The notes: generated by a model not told the origin, from the letters alone. A stretch of DNA of 64,000 bases from Chrysomallon squamiferum (GCA_012295275.1 CM022665.1:41503652-41567651); one strand, 5' to 3'. Shown: positions 1 to 14,293, counted from the first letter of the stretch. Translations and numbers: made by a program.

Positions 1-1180
1 TTGGTCAGTTAGAGCACACAATACTTTTAAACGCGAACGGTATCCTTTCCAGTTTTGAATCTTTACCGAAAATTAAATTTCCTACGTCGTTTTAAATCAT
101 TACGAATTAAACACCATTTGGAATAAAATGGTTAAATCACACGTGCAAAGGAAGACAAATTCACAATTCTTGATTAAAAAAAAAAAAAAATAATAATAAT
201 AACAATAATAAAAATGAAATAATAATAAATAAACAAATAAACACGCGGTAGCAAAAAAATAAAACAGATGGGCAGATAACACATCTGTATATTATTAAAG
301 AAAATTCTAAAGAAACGTCAAGAAACTGTAGACCAGTTGTCACTTGCAGCGTTTGTAGAGTAAAGACCAATCTGTCATTCCAGCGGTATATCTTTACAAG
401 GGGTGTAAGGTAAATTAGCTTTTCTAAACTACCTTCAGTTTGTGGTCAAACTCAATTATCTCCACCTTCTATTGTCACAAAGAGAGAGAGAGAGGCAGAA
501 AAAAAAATCTATTTTCTCGAAGCGTGTTCGCTTTTGGACAGATATTTAGACAAATAAATAATATATCGCGTGCCGATTTCAAAGAAATAAATGATGAACA
601 ATAATGAAATAGAAGAAAAAGAAAAAAATTAGGCTACTTGAGTTTCTTTCGTTTGTATGAATCGAGAACAATAGTCACTCATCATGATCCTTTTCTTTCA
701 TTCTTTTTTTTTTTTTTAAGTGAAGTAGGATTATTAATTCATCGCCAACTGCGACTGGTCCCTTTCTTCAAATCAAATCACTGTGTCTCTTTCATAGTTT
801 CTCGTGTGTCATCATGCGAGTGGTTCTTTGCGGTTAGGCCGTTCTTTACCTCGACCCTAGAATTGTTCGCGCGACCTCGGTCTTGTTATTTTAGCCGACC
901 TGCGGATAAATTGTGACGTTTCATTAACAGAAATGTCGTGCGACACGTCGCCCAGTGTGACGTCGACGTTGTTTGGACATCGTTTATAATATTTGTGACA
1001 AAAAAAAAGAAAAAAGACACACACACACAAAAATAATAAAGATCTAATGACAGGAACAGTTGTTATAGGCGGGCATGATGTTCTTTATGAATAATATGAT
1101 ATCATTAATATAATATAATATTTTAAATAAATCCACTATCCTACACATTATTTTCTCTAAAAATGAACCTTTGGGATACG

Positions 1181-1181
<1 letters not shown>

Positions 1182-1217
<36 letters not shown>
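1182..1217. repeat. (TA)n microsatellite
   Basis: Uninterrupted TA dinucleotide run in intergenic DNA. Confidence 0.9.
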
Positions 1218-1222
<5 letters not shown>

Positions 1223-3106
1223 TATTTAACTTTAATACATGTATATAATAACACTGTGGTGAATTGATGGCAAGAAATTTTTTTGTAACAGTGACATTTT
1301 ATTATCATATTTTATAATTAGGTAAGTCTCATCGCTACAAATATTATTACGTATGAAGCACAGTTTGACCATTTGGTCGTGTGGCAAAAAGTTACTTTCT
1401 AAACGATTCCAATCCTCCGTATTATTACCGAAAGAAGAACAACGGCCTGATTAATTTAGTGCGCAGTACCGGAAAGGGTAAAAGAGTAACAAACAGACGG
1501 TATAAACTGGGAAAGTAAAATAATCTTGTTACATGTTCAGTATGTGTGCTGTTTATTGAGTAAATCCGTTTTGAAAATATTCCGCAGTTTTGTAATACCA
1601 CAATGACATAAGTAAGCAGGATCGGGTCTAGGGTTTTCTAGTCCCCGGACGCCAATTCGACTTTTTGAAGGGTCTTTATATATGCATATAGCGTCTAATA
1701 CATAGAAATACACTATATAATCCGTAACCAAAGAAAGCTATGTTCTTTAACAACACACTGGAGCATAGTAAAAACATTCAAATTAATAAGTGAAGAACAC
1801 GTGTTTTTCGCTACTAAGGCCTCTCCTCCCGACCCTTCCACCCCCACCCCCACCCCGTTTTAGCTTGCTGGGATAAGACGGCCTTATAAATAAGTTGGGT
1901 ATAATTTTCTAAGATGATCCAGTGTAAACGAAATCAACGTAGACTTACCATTTAAAACAGCAGAAATGTTAGATTTATAGTAGCACATTTCGAGGAATAT
2001 CTATGCACATTATATCATATTATTCTGTGTTACTATATAATAAAATATAAAAATGCATTAGTTTGGTTCGATTCCTGAACAATATATACAGATTACTTGT
2101 ATGGTGCTTCCTGATGTAATTGTAGGTATAAAGAGGGACATTTTAGTCAAAACATCTAGGACTTTAAATCCGTGACAAGCGAAATAAAAAAAGAAATAAA
2201 AAGAAAAAAAAGAAAAGTAAAACCACTTTAGTTTTATTTTCAGAAACTCATCCATACATACACAGTCGTATCGCAGATGTTCATGCGCAGAATAGACTAT
2301 TTTCATTACAGTTGAGTAACCAGTCCAATTACGTCCCTAGATTTGTTCCGAATTCGCACTCCGTTTTGCGCCCAACGTTTACACGCAATCTAATTACCTA
2401 CAAGAAGCTCTTAAAATCTTTTGCAATTCAAAAGACCGTCTCGAAATAAACTGAAAACGTGAAAATGAGTGTTAATGCAGACAGAAAGTGACATAAGGAT
2501 CTGATGACACAGAATAAACGATCTGGTAATTAAAGCTCTAAAGAGGCGTCAGCGCTCGTACTGTTCCGAAACAAAGCGAAGTGGCAGTTGCCTTCGGATT
2601 CTCGGAACATTACGATTTTTCCCGAAATAGCGATGAACTGTAGAGCACTGCCGAGAAACGGACCAGCTGCTCAGGTGCTCAATTGTATCAATTAATGTCC
2701 GGATAAACCTTTTGGCATCGGAGCATAACGTTCACTGCTGGCAATATCATTTTGTGTTCCGTAACTCGTGACCAAGTCAGGCGGCCGGTGTTAATAGTTC
2801 ACGCCAAGACCGATAACTCTTGAAAGTCACTCTACCCGAACAAAATATATCATCGTTTCAAAAGTTCCAAGGAGGATCGTTTGACTTTTACAAACTTCCG
2901 AACAATAAACATTGATTTACTTCCTGAAAAGAATTATTCGAGAGACAATAAAAAGAAATACGTTCTGTATGGTTTTCTTACTGAATGACGTCATCTTAAT
3001 AAAACAACCAAAAATAATTTTAAAAAAAATTCAATTTGAAAGCAATGAAAATATTGCGCATTTTTAGCGGTTCGTTTCTTTTCTCGTTTATAAATATTAT
3101 AGCTAG

Positions 3107-3108
<2 letters not shown>

Positions 3109-3152
<44 letters not shown>
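3109..3152. repeat. (ATT)n microsatellite
   Basis: Pure trinucleotide run. A second pure (ATT)n run lies at 3313-3360, followed by (TA)n at about 3373-3402. Confidence 0.9.
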
Positions 3153-3156
<4 letters not shown>

Positions 3157-3312
3157 TTTTTGGTATGCTAAAAACAAGGTGGACTAGCTTTCTGAAATAT
3201 GGTTTAGATTTGACTGACGCAAGATAATGATCGTACGTATCTCTTCCGACTAAGGTAGACACATCCGACTTACAGACAGACGTAAGGACGATCGCAGCCC
3301 GGGGACTGCCTC

Positions 3313-3358
<46 letters not shown>

Positions 3359-3373
3359 TTATTACTTACATCA

Positions 3374-3404
<31 letters not shown>

Positions 3405-4254
3405 AATAAGTAAATAAGTAAATAAATAAATAAATAATAATTTTAAAACTTATACGATTTAAACTATCTATAATAGAGTACTATCTCACTCTCTTTGTTT
3501 ATCTGTCAATATCTTTCATCTGTTTTTATTTACTGATTTTAAATTCATTTTATTTAATAAAAATAAATAAACAAACAAATAAACAAATAAATAAATAATG
3601 GAAATAGGTTTATTTGTTTAGACAATTAACCTATTTCCCATTTGGATTTGCCAGACTATTCACGAGTCAGTTACGGAATACGTTTTAACCACGACTGGTT
3701 GCCGGGCTTTACGCAAGGCTGCCCAGGGCTTTCAAACTTTGCGTAATAATGAAACCGAAGACGGTCTATTAAAACTCTCGGGAGGGTCAGGCCGACCCCC
3801 AAACGCCGGTGAAGAGTTCAACAACTGTTGGCAGCGCTCCCGATGTGTTTGAAATTGCGCTACAGTTAGACTTGTGCGTGCAATGCCATGCTGGCGGTTT
3901 TTGTGTCTTTCTCTGCTGTGACCTTACGTCACGGGGTTACCAAATCAAACGTCAATGAAAGTCAACCCAGATAAACGCCATTATTGGACTGCATCGAGAT
4001 CACCTCTTTGGCCTTGTAACCTACTTTATCGCCGCTGCTTTTCATGTAACTTTCTGATCTAAGAGGGTTACAGAAAGAAGTTTAATGTGGCGAGAAAAGA
4101 CACGGGCAATTTCGCTCAAATGTTATCCAAGAATTTATAGACTGGTCTCCTGACCGAATGTTACGTTGACGGTTAAGCAACATTTCTTGTTAACACCAGT
4201 TGTCGAAAAATTTGTTCCATAATAAAATTTTATTATTAATTTATTATTTTATTC

Positions 4255-4256
<2 letters not shown>

Positions 4257-4313
<57 letters not shown>
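4257..4313. repeat. (ATT)n microsatellite
   Basis: About 19 uninterrupted ATT units in intergenic DNA. Confidence 0.9.
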
Positions 4314-4314
<1 letters not shown>

Positions 4315-4625
4315 GATCATCGTTATTATTATATTGAAGCAAATATGTTTTTTCTTTATCCTCAACGTCTTGCGATTAATATTTAGTTAAAACAAATATT
4401 ACAATAACATTTACATGACCATTTTGTAATAATTTAATTCAGTATACAATTAATTTTTGCTTAAATATTTTTTTAATGTTTTTATTTAAAATGAGTGATG
4501 TAAATAAACAACAGACGAATTAACTAATTAATTTAAAAAAAAAAAAAACGAAAGAAACAATTGCATTTAATTTACAGTAACTTATTTTCATCAGCATGCC
4601 TTATTCATATTTTAAAACATTAATT

Positions 4626-4774
<149 letters not shown>

Positions 4775-5112
4775 TCTGCGTATTTCCCAATTTTACATTT
4801 CAATTTGATTAGTACTATCAAAAATATTTTAGTATAAGATTTATTCATCATGAACATTCCCAGACATATTTTATGAGAACACGACCTTAATGTGGTTATA
4901 TATCTGAAAGTTGTTAAATTTTTTTATTTTCAATATTTTCTAAATTACCGTTTTGTCTCGACAGGATTTTTTTTTATATTGTATTTATTATGCTGCTGTA
5001 AAGATAATAACAATTATCATCATTATTATCATTTTCATTATTATCTCCCATCATCATCATCATCATCACTGTTTATCATTTTGGCTGTGCTTGCTTTAGA
5101 CTCATATTATTC

Positions 5113-5115
<3 letters not shown>

Positions 5116-5167
<52 letters not shown>
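5116..5167. repeat. (GA)n microsatellite
   Basis: About 26 GA units. Confidence 0.9.
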
Positions 5168-5171
<4 letters not shown>

Positions 5172-5702
5172 ATCAATTAGTGAGAGACAGGGAAGAAAGC
5201 TTAATGAAAAGTAAATCGAAAAAGACCATGAAAACAAGCAGACGATGCCATACAATTACAGAAGTTTTTTTTTTTCGGCACTGTAATTTTATCTACGTGA
5301 CCTTATGACCACAAATTGATTTTACCGCTGTTTCCGATCACGCACTGTATAAAATTATACAATAATATTCAGCTCCGACAGCAATGTGAAACAATCGTAA
5401 ATATCAGAGATTGTTTATTGCATACAGCTTGCGTAAGTTTTCTTCATAGTCATTGCGTAATCACTCGCTTCGGTCGAGCTCGGGTCATGCTAGCTGTTAC
5501 GAAAATCTAGGAAACCAAAGTCAGTTCTCGTGAAATCGTCAGTCGCGTTACGGCGCGAGTTTGGTTAACGTGAATTTATTTATGCAGCACGAATTTTTGT
5601 TTTAAAATGTTTTAATTTAGAAACTGGCATTTTTGAATTTATAAACTTTCCTGTAAGTTACATGTCATATTGTATGTTGTTACACGTAGATTGATTTTTT
5701 AC

Positions 5703-5736
<34 letters not shown>

Positions 5737-5763
5737 GACACGCACACGCACGCACACACACAC
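5703..5763. repeat. Compound (CT)n-(CA)n microsatellite
   Basis: A CT run passes into an imperfect CA run. Confidence 0.85.
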
Positions 5764-6249
5764 AGAAATATAAATAAAGACGAAGGCTGCATACAGTGCA
5801 AGAAATGAAAAACTGATATACAATAATTAATAATACAAAATATAATGTAATACACTGTTATATATAATGTAAAACTATTAATCATGATATGTTTCTTAAC
5901 CTGTTACATTCAGAGACGTATAAATGAAGCTGGTTTTAAATTTTAATATTTTTAATACTTAATCATAATACAACTTTATGAGTTTCTTCTAATAAAAATG
6001 ATTTGATATATTTTCCCTCTAATATGCCTTTAGTAGTATATGATATTCGTCTTCAGCTTTGTTTAGATTACAATAAATATATATTTCTCTGTTTTTGTAT
6101 TTCCCGGTTTCTGTCGCTTAAGAATAGACTGACATTTAATCAAATGCAATTGTGCTTCAGAAAATATTTTTGCAAATATTATCAATCTGTATATAAAATA
6201 CACATAGGAGAATTTTTAACATATTAAACAAAAACTAATTAGCCTGTTC

Positions 6250-6295
6250 AAATATATATATATATATATATAATATACACACACACTTAAACACT

Positions 6296-6348
<53 letters not shown>
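6250..6348. repeat. (TA)n-rich microsatellite block
   Basis: Two TA runs (about 6250-6272 and 6301-6348) flank a short CA-rich linker. Confidence 0.85.
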
Positions 6349-6350
<2 letters not shown>

Positions 6351-6562
6351 GAGTGTTTGTGTGTATACGTGTGTTCCTGCTTCTATCATACATATATTTA
6401 CTTTTATCCGAGCATGCTCCTGTCTCTGTCTCTGTTTATCTCTGGCTTTCCTCTCTCTCTCTCTCTCATTATTTAATATTTTTCTTTGTTCTTCTTGCTT
6501 TCTCTTTCTCTCATTCCCATCTCTCCGTTTTTCTCTTTATTCAAACACCCATTATGAATATT

Positions 6563-6568
6563 CACACA

Positions 6569-6660
<92 letters not shown>
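6563..6660. repeat. Compound (CA)n-(GA)n microsatellite
   Basis: A CA run at 6563-6585 abuts a GA run that continues to about 6660. The same CA-then-GA architecture recurs at 16039-16160. Confidence 0.9.
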
Positions 6661-7260
6661 CTGACTTTCCAGTTAAGTTATTAGGTTTTCAATGACTCAT
6701 AATGGCTTGCTTGTGGAATGAACAGCCTTATACGTCCGTATTAAATCGCGTTACGCGACAGCTACAACATGCCAGACGAAAATACGAAAACCTGACCTCC
6801 GTGCGTCATCGAGAAATTAGAGATTTCGCCGTAACAGTGTAAATATGACGTAACGTCACCTGACAGCATATCGAAAGCGAGACTATACAACACCCATTGC
6901 TAGGGTCACGAGTTCGTGTGAAGTAATGCTTTGCGTAATAATACAAAAACCAATTCTGATCGTAGATGCGGAATTATAGGTTAATGGAAGACTGCAGTAT
7001 TTAAGTGGCCTATATTAAGATGTATTTATTTTCGTCTTATGACAATTGTTGCATTAACCCATAGTTAACCGGCATTAGTGCTTTTATCGCCGTTTCTGAA
7101 CTTTCTACCACTTTGCCTCCGTCTGCAATTTTATACTCACTTATGCAACAAATAGTGATTTTGTACCTATTACAGTTCCAGGTGTGAATATATGGAGTAT
7201 GCGGACGATGTTTGCCTACTGAGAGAGATACACAGGCAGGCAGAGAGAAAATGAGAGAAA

Positions 7261-7514
7261 TATATATACATACATACATACATACATATAAATATATACA
7301 TGCACAAATGTATACATACATACATACATACATACATACGTACATATATACATACATACATACACACACACATACACGCTGTTATTTTGTTGTATATCGT
7401 ACTGCACAATATAAATATAAATATATACATGCACAAACGTATACATACATACATACATACATACATACATTAATATATACATACATACATATATACATAC
7501 ATACATACATACAC
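7261..7514. repeat. (ATAC)n tetranucleotide repeat field
   Basis: Several ATAC runs are separated by two similar linkers containing TGTTGTATATCGT, so the whole block looks internally duplicated (about 7290-7390 against 7420-7560). Confidence 0.85.
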
Positions 7515-8143
7515 ACACACATACACACTGTCATTTTGTTGTATATCGTTCTGTATACCGTTCAACACCTTCCCATTGCATTTATTGTTGCCATGCTATA
7601 CCATACTGTATTATACCATTCTGAACATAAACTTAATGTTTGAGTTAACAACGCATAATAATATGAAAGGCCTAAAGACTGACATGACCAAACACATCTC
7701 TCTGAAATCTACAAGATTCATCCGTGCATGAATGAAAGAAATACTGAAAAGGTTAACGAGTGAAAAGAAACAAACAAACAAATAAATAAACAAACGAATT
7801 AAGTAAGTAAATAAATTATACTATCTAAATTCAACAAAATAAATTAAGTAGGTGAATAAGTAAACAAACATATAAACCAAGTAATAAATAAATAAATAAA
7901 TGATGCTATATAAATAAAAAATAAATGGAGTAAATAACATTTTTTTAAATTTCTAAGTATTAACTAAATAAAATGTCGCAAATAAAATAATACTACATCT
8001 GAATAATTAAATAAACATAAAATAACTATTACTATTATTAATATACATTAAAAGATATAAATAAGTATTTAATAATAAATAAATAAATAAATAAATAAAT
8101 AATACTTTTAGTTAATGTGCATGTATGCATGTACATGTGAATG

Positions 8144-8192
<49 letters not shown>

Positions 8193-8345
8193 TTATATAT
8201 ATATATATATATATGAATGTGTGCATTTGTGTATATATATCTGTGTTTGTATATGCATATTATGTATGTGCAAATACAAAAATACTGTTCTAAATAAATA
8301 TATTTTAAATAATAATCCAACAAATTTAATACTACATAAATTAAA

Positions 8346-8370
8346 TAATACAAACAAACAAACAAACAAA

Positions 8371-8413
<43 letters not shown>
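8346..8413. repeat. (AAAC)n-(AAAT)n tetranucleotide repeat
   Basis: An AAAC run passes into a pure AAAT run. A (TA)n block lies nearby at about 8150-8215 and an ATTC run at 8513-8536. Confidence 0.9.
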
Positions 8414-8414
<1 letters not shown>

Positions 8415-9080
8415 GCTATTAAAAATACTTTTATCTATACGCAAAGTCGCAGTTAACGGGAGAACGTTGTGCATGTAGCGGCATGTCGTGCCGGTTACGC
8501 GTGATTGCGTGTATTCATTCATTCATTCATTCATTCGCCTTGCGCGTTGCCGTTCAGTACAGCGCGGGTCACGCTTTGAAGGACAGTCGGTGTTTAGATA
8601 ATATTGGATACTGCTTAGCAAATCCACAATCTATTGATTCTCTATCAATACGATGTGTGTGTGTGTGTCTGTGTGTGTGTGATAATGTTTTTCACAAAAA
8701 CAACAAAGAGAATTTACCTTGAACTCGTTTCAAAAGCGTTATTAAGCATGGTTCATAAGCTGGTCACCACTGTTTTTGTGATGTTTCCAAGGATTGGAAC
8801 CGACTTCATTGATAAGCATTTCTAACATTATAAACAGTTTCGAGTGCCCGTTAAGTACAATCACGTGTAATATGAAGCCATGTGAAATGGACATGCACGG
8901 ACATCGCACCGAGGGAGGGAGGTCATTAATAAATGACCAACCTACTGACCATTTGGTGGGTGGGTGGGTGGTGGTCCAATAATGTGCAGTTTTACTGCAT
9001 AAAAATGTTCTAATTAATATCCGATGATCTTTATTTGCTAAATTGAAATGTTCGTGTGTATATGTGAATGTAAGTGTATA

Positions 9081-9084
<4 letters not shown>

Positions 9085-9124
<40 letters not shown>
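9085..9124. repeat. (TG)n microsatellite
   Basis: Pure TG run followed by TATG/TACG-type tetranucleotides. Confidence 0.9.
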
Positions 9125-9129
<5 letters not shown>

Positions 9130-9378
9130 ATTTATGTATGTACGTACGTATGTGTGTATGGATGGATGGATATATGCACGAAGACAATTATGTATTCGTG
9201 TATTCATGCAAATTATGTACAAGATAAACCAAAAAAACATAAATGGCAAAAAATGACGAAATGGCCATGAAAGTCATGCCAGTTTGAACTGCCATATGGT
9301 TCTGATAATAAAATGTAAAAATATTTTTCTCGAGTCTCTGCTGTTTCTAATTTATTAATAATAAACCATCACCAAACA

Positions 9379-9380
<2 letters not shown>

Positions 9381-9451
<71 letters not shown>

Positions 9452-9479
9452 AAAAAAAAAAAAAGAAAGAAAGAAAAAA
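9381..9479. repeat. Long poly(A) tract
   Basis: About 84 nearly pure A residues with a single G, then AAAG units. It could be a retroposon tail, a slippage-expanded homopolymer or an assembly artefact. No retroposon body was recognised upstream. Confidence 0.85.
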
Positions 9480-9900
9480 CCCACCACCCCTACACATACA
9501 TATACATATATATTATAATTAAATATATAAAAAGATTTTCTATATCACTTTTTCACTGATTCACTGAAACATAAATGTATTCGCTTCTTTTTTAAACATT
9601 GCTGTATATTACTGTTAAAAGGGATAAAAAGAAAGAATGAAAGGGAAAATAAAAAAAAAGAAAGACAGAAAGAAAGAAGGAAAAGAGAGAAAGAAAAAAT
9701 TGAACAGTGAACTCTTATTTATATATCCCTACATATAATTAGTATTTTGTTATATACTGTTTCTTACGTAACAGGCAATTTCAGTTGAAATAAATACGTG
9801 CAGTACGAAGTTAATAACTGTATATATCATACACGGTAATATTAATGATGTGCAACAGATGGGTAATTATACCAAATGTGCTATTAAATACGAAATTGTG

Positions 9901-9902
<2 letters not shown>

Positions 9903-9962
<60 letters not shown>
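9903..9962. repeat. (AC)n microsatellite
   Basis: Thirty pure AC units. Confidence 0.95.
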
Positions 9963-9967
<5 letters not shown>

Positions 9968-11310
9968 TTGCTCAAGGACGCACCCGAACAAAAAAAAAAA
10001 AAAAAAAAAAACAACAAAGTATGATGTCATCTGATAGCTATATCTCCTGGACTTAATATAAAATGTGATATCACGAGCAGGGTAACACATACCATTTCTC
10101 ACAAAACAGACTCAAAGAAGCTTTCCTTTGCTATATAAAATTATATTTCAAGTTGCAATAACAGTTACATTAATAATTGTAGTCATCGTTCGTGAAAAAA
10201 ATAAATAAATAAATAAATAAATAAATAAATTAATAGATTTTTTTTTTTTTTTTTTAAATAAATGAATTAAATAAAAACCAAAATAACAGTAATAATAAAC
10301 TGGAAAAGACGAAAGGGGTATAATTAACAAACTCTGAAATTAATATTACATTTCAGTCATGCAATACTGCATGCATTTAGAATATGTAGTATTAAAAATG
10401 AATAAATTTCAGTTTTTTAACGAAACGAATTAAATGGCTTAAATACGAAGTGTCAAAAATCAAAAATAAATTAATAATAAGAAGAAGAAGAAAAAAAAAA
10501 TTAAAAGAGAAAAAAATGAAAAAGAAAACAAGAAAGAAAGAAAAGAAAACTAATTTACTGGACAAAATACAAAGGCAGTATTTAACAAAATATAACTCTT
10601 TAACAAAACGAACAAGCGCAAATTGGGAGGGGTTTAATTTCAAATCTAAGCGTTAACAAAAACGAAAATACTTCGTGGTCCATGAGCTATAGAGATGTAA
10701 GGTGACCGCAACTCCACCACGATTGTACACTTTTACCTTAAAACAAAGGTTAAAAGCTGGAGTTGAAGAGTTCATTTCGTTACAAATGGCAAGAGGTTCG
10801 TGTTTTACGATTGTGTTTAAATGCTAAAACACGACCAGACAACGTCGATGGGAGAAGTGATGTATAAGTCATTACTGCATTCCTCTTTCATAATTATGTA
10901 AATGTCACCGCTTCACCCAACGAGTTGAAAAGAATGTTTTAACGACAGCGCGCTATTTGGCGGACCACATCGCCCTAGCCCTGGGTCACCGTGACCTCGC
11001 TGACCAGTGGGCAGGCAGGCAGGCAGGCAAGGCACGAGAAGACGGGAGATGAAATACATGTTGCTGAAACATACCGCGACCTTATGTTTCCTCATATCAC
11101 CAGAGCCAGGGGGCAAAAGTTGGCCAAAGTTGAACAAAGTTACAGTCTCGGCTTTCTGCGCTATAAATACTGACTGACTGTAAGATAACGGCTGAGAAAA
11201 CATTTCATAGCGGATCATTATTTTGTAAGAGTGTTTCTGTGTACACAGACAGACACATGGATTGATGTACGCATGCATGAATGAATAAACAGTCGTGGCG
11301 GTTCGGGCTC

Positions 11311-11430
11311 ATAACACACACACACACACACTTATATATATATACACACACACACACACACTTATATATATATACACACACACACACACACTTATATATA
11401 TATACACACACACACACACACTTATATACA
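11311..11430. repeat. Composite 30-bp minisatellite
   Basis: Three near-identical 30-bp units (11341-11370, 11371-11400, 11401-11430) plus a partial fourth on the left. Each is a CA run followed by a CTTATATATATATA segment. The near-perfect higher-order period suggests recent unequal exchange or slippage. Confidence 0.9.
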
Positions 11431-11596
11431 TAGACACGTACGTACATTCATACAAATAAGCATTCCTTCATTAATTACATACATACATACTCGACAAACA
11501 CACACATACATACAAACATACACATATATACATATATATATATATATCAAACACAGATGGTAAACACACACACGACATACATACATACATATATCT

Positions 11597-11620
11597 GTAT
11601 CTATATCTATATCTATATCT

Positions 11621-11652
<32 letters not shown>

Positions 11653-11668
11653 ATATATATATATATAT
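11597..11668. repeat. (CTAT)n tetranucleotide repeat
   Basis: CTATAT units pass into pure CTAT and then TA. Confidence 0.85.
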
Positions 11669-11786
11669 AGGCTAATTATGCCTTCTAATCCAAAACACGG
11701 CCACAAACAAAGTGTCTGATACAACAAGGTAACAAGGTGTCTTTTAACAACAAATTTAATCGACTGATATTAAGGTAAAAATTTAA

Positions 11787-11817
<31 letters not shown>

Positions 11818-12175
11818 CATTTCTCGCAACTTGATACATCCACCCGAATTACTTTCGCGCGCGCAATCATTTGCTTGAGCTGCAGGATATTACATTTTAC
11901 GGATACCCTTTAAAATGGTTGGCCAAGCACATCGCGTTTAATAATAAAGCCATTTTGATGTCACCGGCAATAAAAGGTGGACTCTTCACCCGATAGCCAC
12001 TGTGAAGTCACCTATTGTAAAATGCAAGACTATTGCGCCTGTTCCGCTCACTTGCGTGGGAATCTTTGCTATGCCCTTTTGACGCCATTTTATCTATGGG
12101 GTGCCATTTTGTAATGTTGAAAACCTAATAATGTTCGGAGCGTTCGCCATTCTGGCTTAAACACGCCAAATCCGA

Positions 12176-12185
12176 GTTACGTAAC
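12176..12185. promoter_or_regulatory. Perfect PAR-bZIP palindrome (isolated match)
   Basis: GTTACGTAAC matches the consensus bound by PAR/E4BP4/CES-2 bZIP factors. A bZIP gene of that class lies about 10 kb to the right. At this base composition a few TTACGTAA matches are expected per 64 kb (others at 9764, 14219 and 37059), so the site alone is weak evidence. Confidence 0.2.
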
Positions 12186-12525
12186 AAGCACAAATTCATC
12201 TTTTGCAAATCAAGATCGTAAATTTTAATACTGTCCTCGGTTGAGGGGTGATTCTTTCATTAATAAAGAATGGAAATTTAGAAAGAAAGAATGGAAGGAA
12301 GGAAGAAAAAAAAAAGAAGGCAGAATAAAGGGAACGAAAATAATAATATATGAATAATTAACGGGTGGGGGAAAAAAAGAGAAATAAGGAAGAAGAGAAG
12401 GAAAGGAAAGGAAAAAAAAACAGACAACAAATAAAAGAATGGAGAAAAATATTTAAATAAAAATTATTAAAGCAGTTAGATTTCACAAACGTGAAATATA
12501 TTTAAGACATACTTTAAAGAATAAT

Positions 12526-12530
12526 TTATT

Positions 12531-12569
<39 letters not shown>
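12526..12569. repeat. (TTTA)n tetranucleotide repeat
   Basis: Pure TTTA run. Confidence 0.9.
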
Positions 12570-12570
<1 letters not shown>

Positions 12571-13550
12571 AACTTTTCCCTTTTGAACTCTGACTGTTTA
12601 ACTTGATTGATCTCACCACGAAGTAAACTAGCCTTTCGCGAAAATTCGAGAATTTCTCAGTTTTACGACATTGTATGTCGATCGTTTATATGGTTATAAA
12701 TCATAATAACATGATACATTTATTCTTTTCCAAAGCATCGCGTCCTTATGTGCATCTAAAGTCAATCCAATTTCTCGCACCTTCCGTTAATATCGTTTAT
12801 TCGCTATTGTCGGTAACAGATGTCTCAATGTTATAATGCATCATTGGTGGGGTGGGGGGGGGGAATAGGCAGACGAAGCCGGCGGTCTGATATAACGTAT
12901 GTTTGTGTTCGCTCTCCATATGTTACCATTTGTTAATCGTTGATATCATTGCATACATTGTGATTTTCGCAATAAATATCACTAATGGCTATCGGGAAAA
13001 TGTACAACAACAATTATTTAGCACTATTTTCATATTTTATGATGCTGTGATGAAGGTTCGGACTGTTACCTGTTGACCATTGCTGACCATGTGTTGACCA
13101 TGTTTATTGACCGTTAGTAGGTCTATTATCTGAAAGTGTCAGACAGTAATTTATGATGGTAAGTTGCACGTGGACCCGTCAATCACTCCCACGTTAAAAC
13201 CATGCTGTAACGCGTTGATTGCTAATTGTATTGGACAGCGAATATGACGCGGTTACTTGTCCGTTTGATGGAAAAGAAAAACTTTATGTACCCTTTTCAT
13301 GTAGTTTAATACACATCAGATTATTATTATTATTATTTTTTTTTTTAAAATTTTTAGGACTGAATGTTTTAAAAGTCATTAATTTATTTCCATTTGTTCC
13401 TACTTTTCTTCTTTCCCTTGGCACACACATATGTACAAACGTATGTACAAATACAAACATCCACACAAACATATACATACATATGTAATTACACCTCATA
13501 ACGCCAAGCTCGGACCCCAGATGAATTTCGTTGGACAAATTATATTTTTA

Positions 13551-13565
13551 TAATAATAATAATAA

Positions 13566-13596
<31 letters not shown>

Positions 13597-13622
13597 AAGA
13601 AGAAGAAAGAAGAAGAAGAAGA
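13551..13622. repeat. (AAT)n-(AAG)n trinucleotide repeat
   Basis: Short AAT run passing into about 17 AAG units with one interruption. Confidence 0.9.
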
Positions 13623-14067
13623 AACAATAAATAACCTTATACACTTTATTTTACATAGTTTTTCATATCCGATAACTTTCTAAATGTCATAAACATGTAT
13701 ATAATATAAAGTTATTTTTATGTTAAACGCAATTTGTATGTATTCAGATTCCACTGACTCACTGTCTTTAACTCTCTACCCGTATGCCTATTTATATATT
13801 TCTAGAGAGAGAGAGATCATGCGAATTAAGTTTTCACATAATGTAAATTTCTTCGGACATATATTGTGACCACTGTCCGAACTGGACATTTCAAGCAATC
13901 CAGAGACTCGATGATTACAAACCAAAACCGAAACAAAACCTCTTCGTATCAGTATGTTGTTACGTGACGTTTGTACACGAGTTACGTTCGTTATTTTCCG
14001 TCGGACCAGCCGGCCAAGAGTACGGTTAAGGTTGACCTCGAATTTACCTAAACATTGAGCAACGTTA

Positions 14068-14293
14068 TTTCACGTGAAACACGTGTTCAATTCCGCTGTG
14101 ACATCTGTCAAAAACTAATCGTACGACGTTAACTGTTGAATAAGGCGTTTGCCGCTACAAGGCTGAGCGTAGGGCGTTCATATTTCACTCGGTAATTATG
14201 TATAGGCATAACATAAGGTTACGTAAAGGGAATGATAAATGTACGAAACTAATTAGAACGCGCTGATGACCCCGTGACCTGCTTGGTCACGTG
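14068..14293. promoter_or_regulatory. Candidate E-box/D-box regulatory cluster
   Basis: Two CACGTG E-boxes at 14071-14076 and 14080-14085 are separated by 3 nt, the first inside the 12-bp palindrome TTTCACGTGAAA. A PAR-bZIP-like TTACGTAA lies at 14219-14226. A third E-box at 14288-14293 overlaps a perfect inverted repeat CGTGACC/GGTCACG (14273-14279 and 14285-14291). The motifs are seen directly. Enhancer function is inference. Confidence 0.3.

Noticed and set aside
2064-2080. GGTTCGATTCC resembling a tRNA T-loop
   Set aside because: No acceptor, D or anticodon stems could be formed around it.
7212-7643. 143-codon Thr/Tyr/His-rich frame
   Set aside because: It is a translation of the (ATAC)n repeat field.
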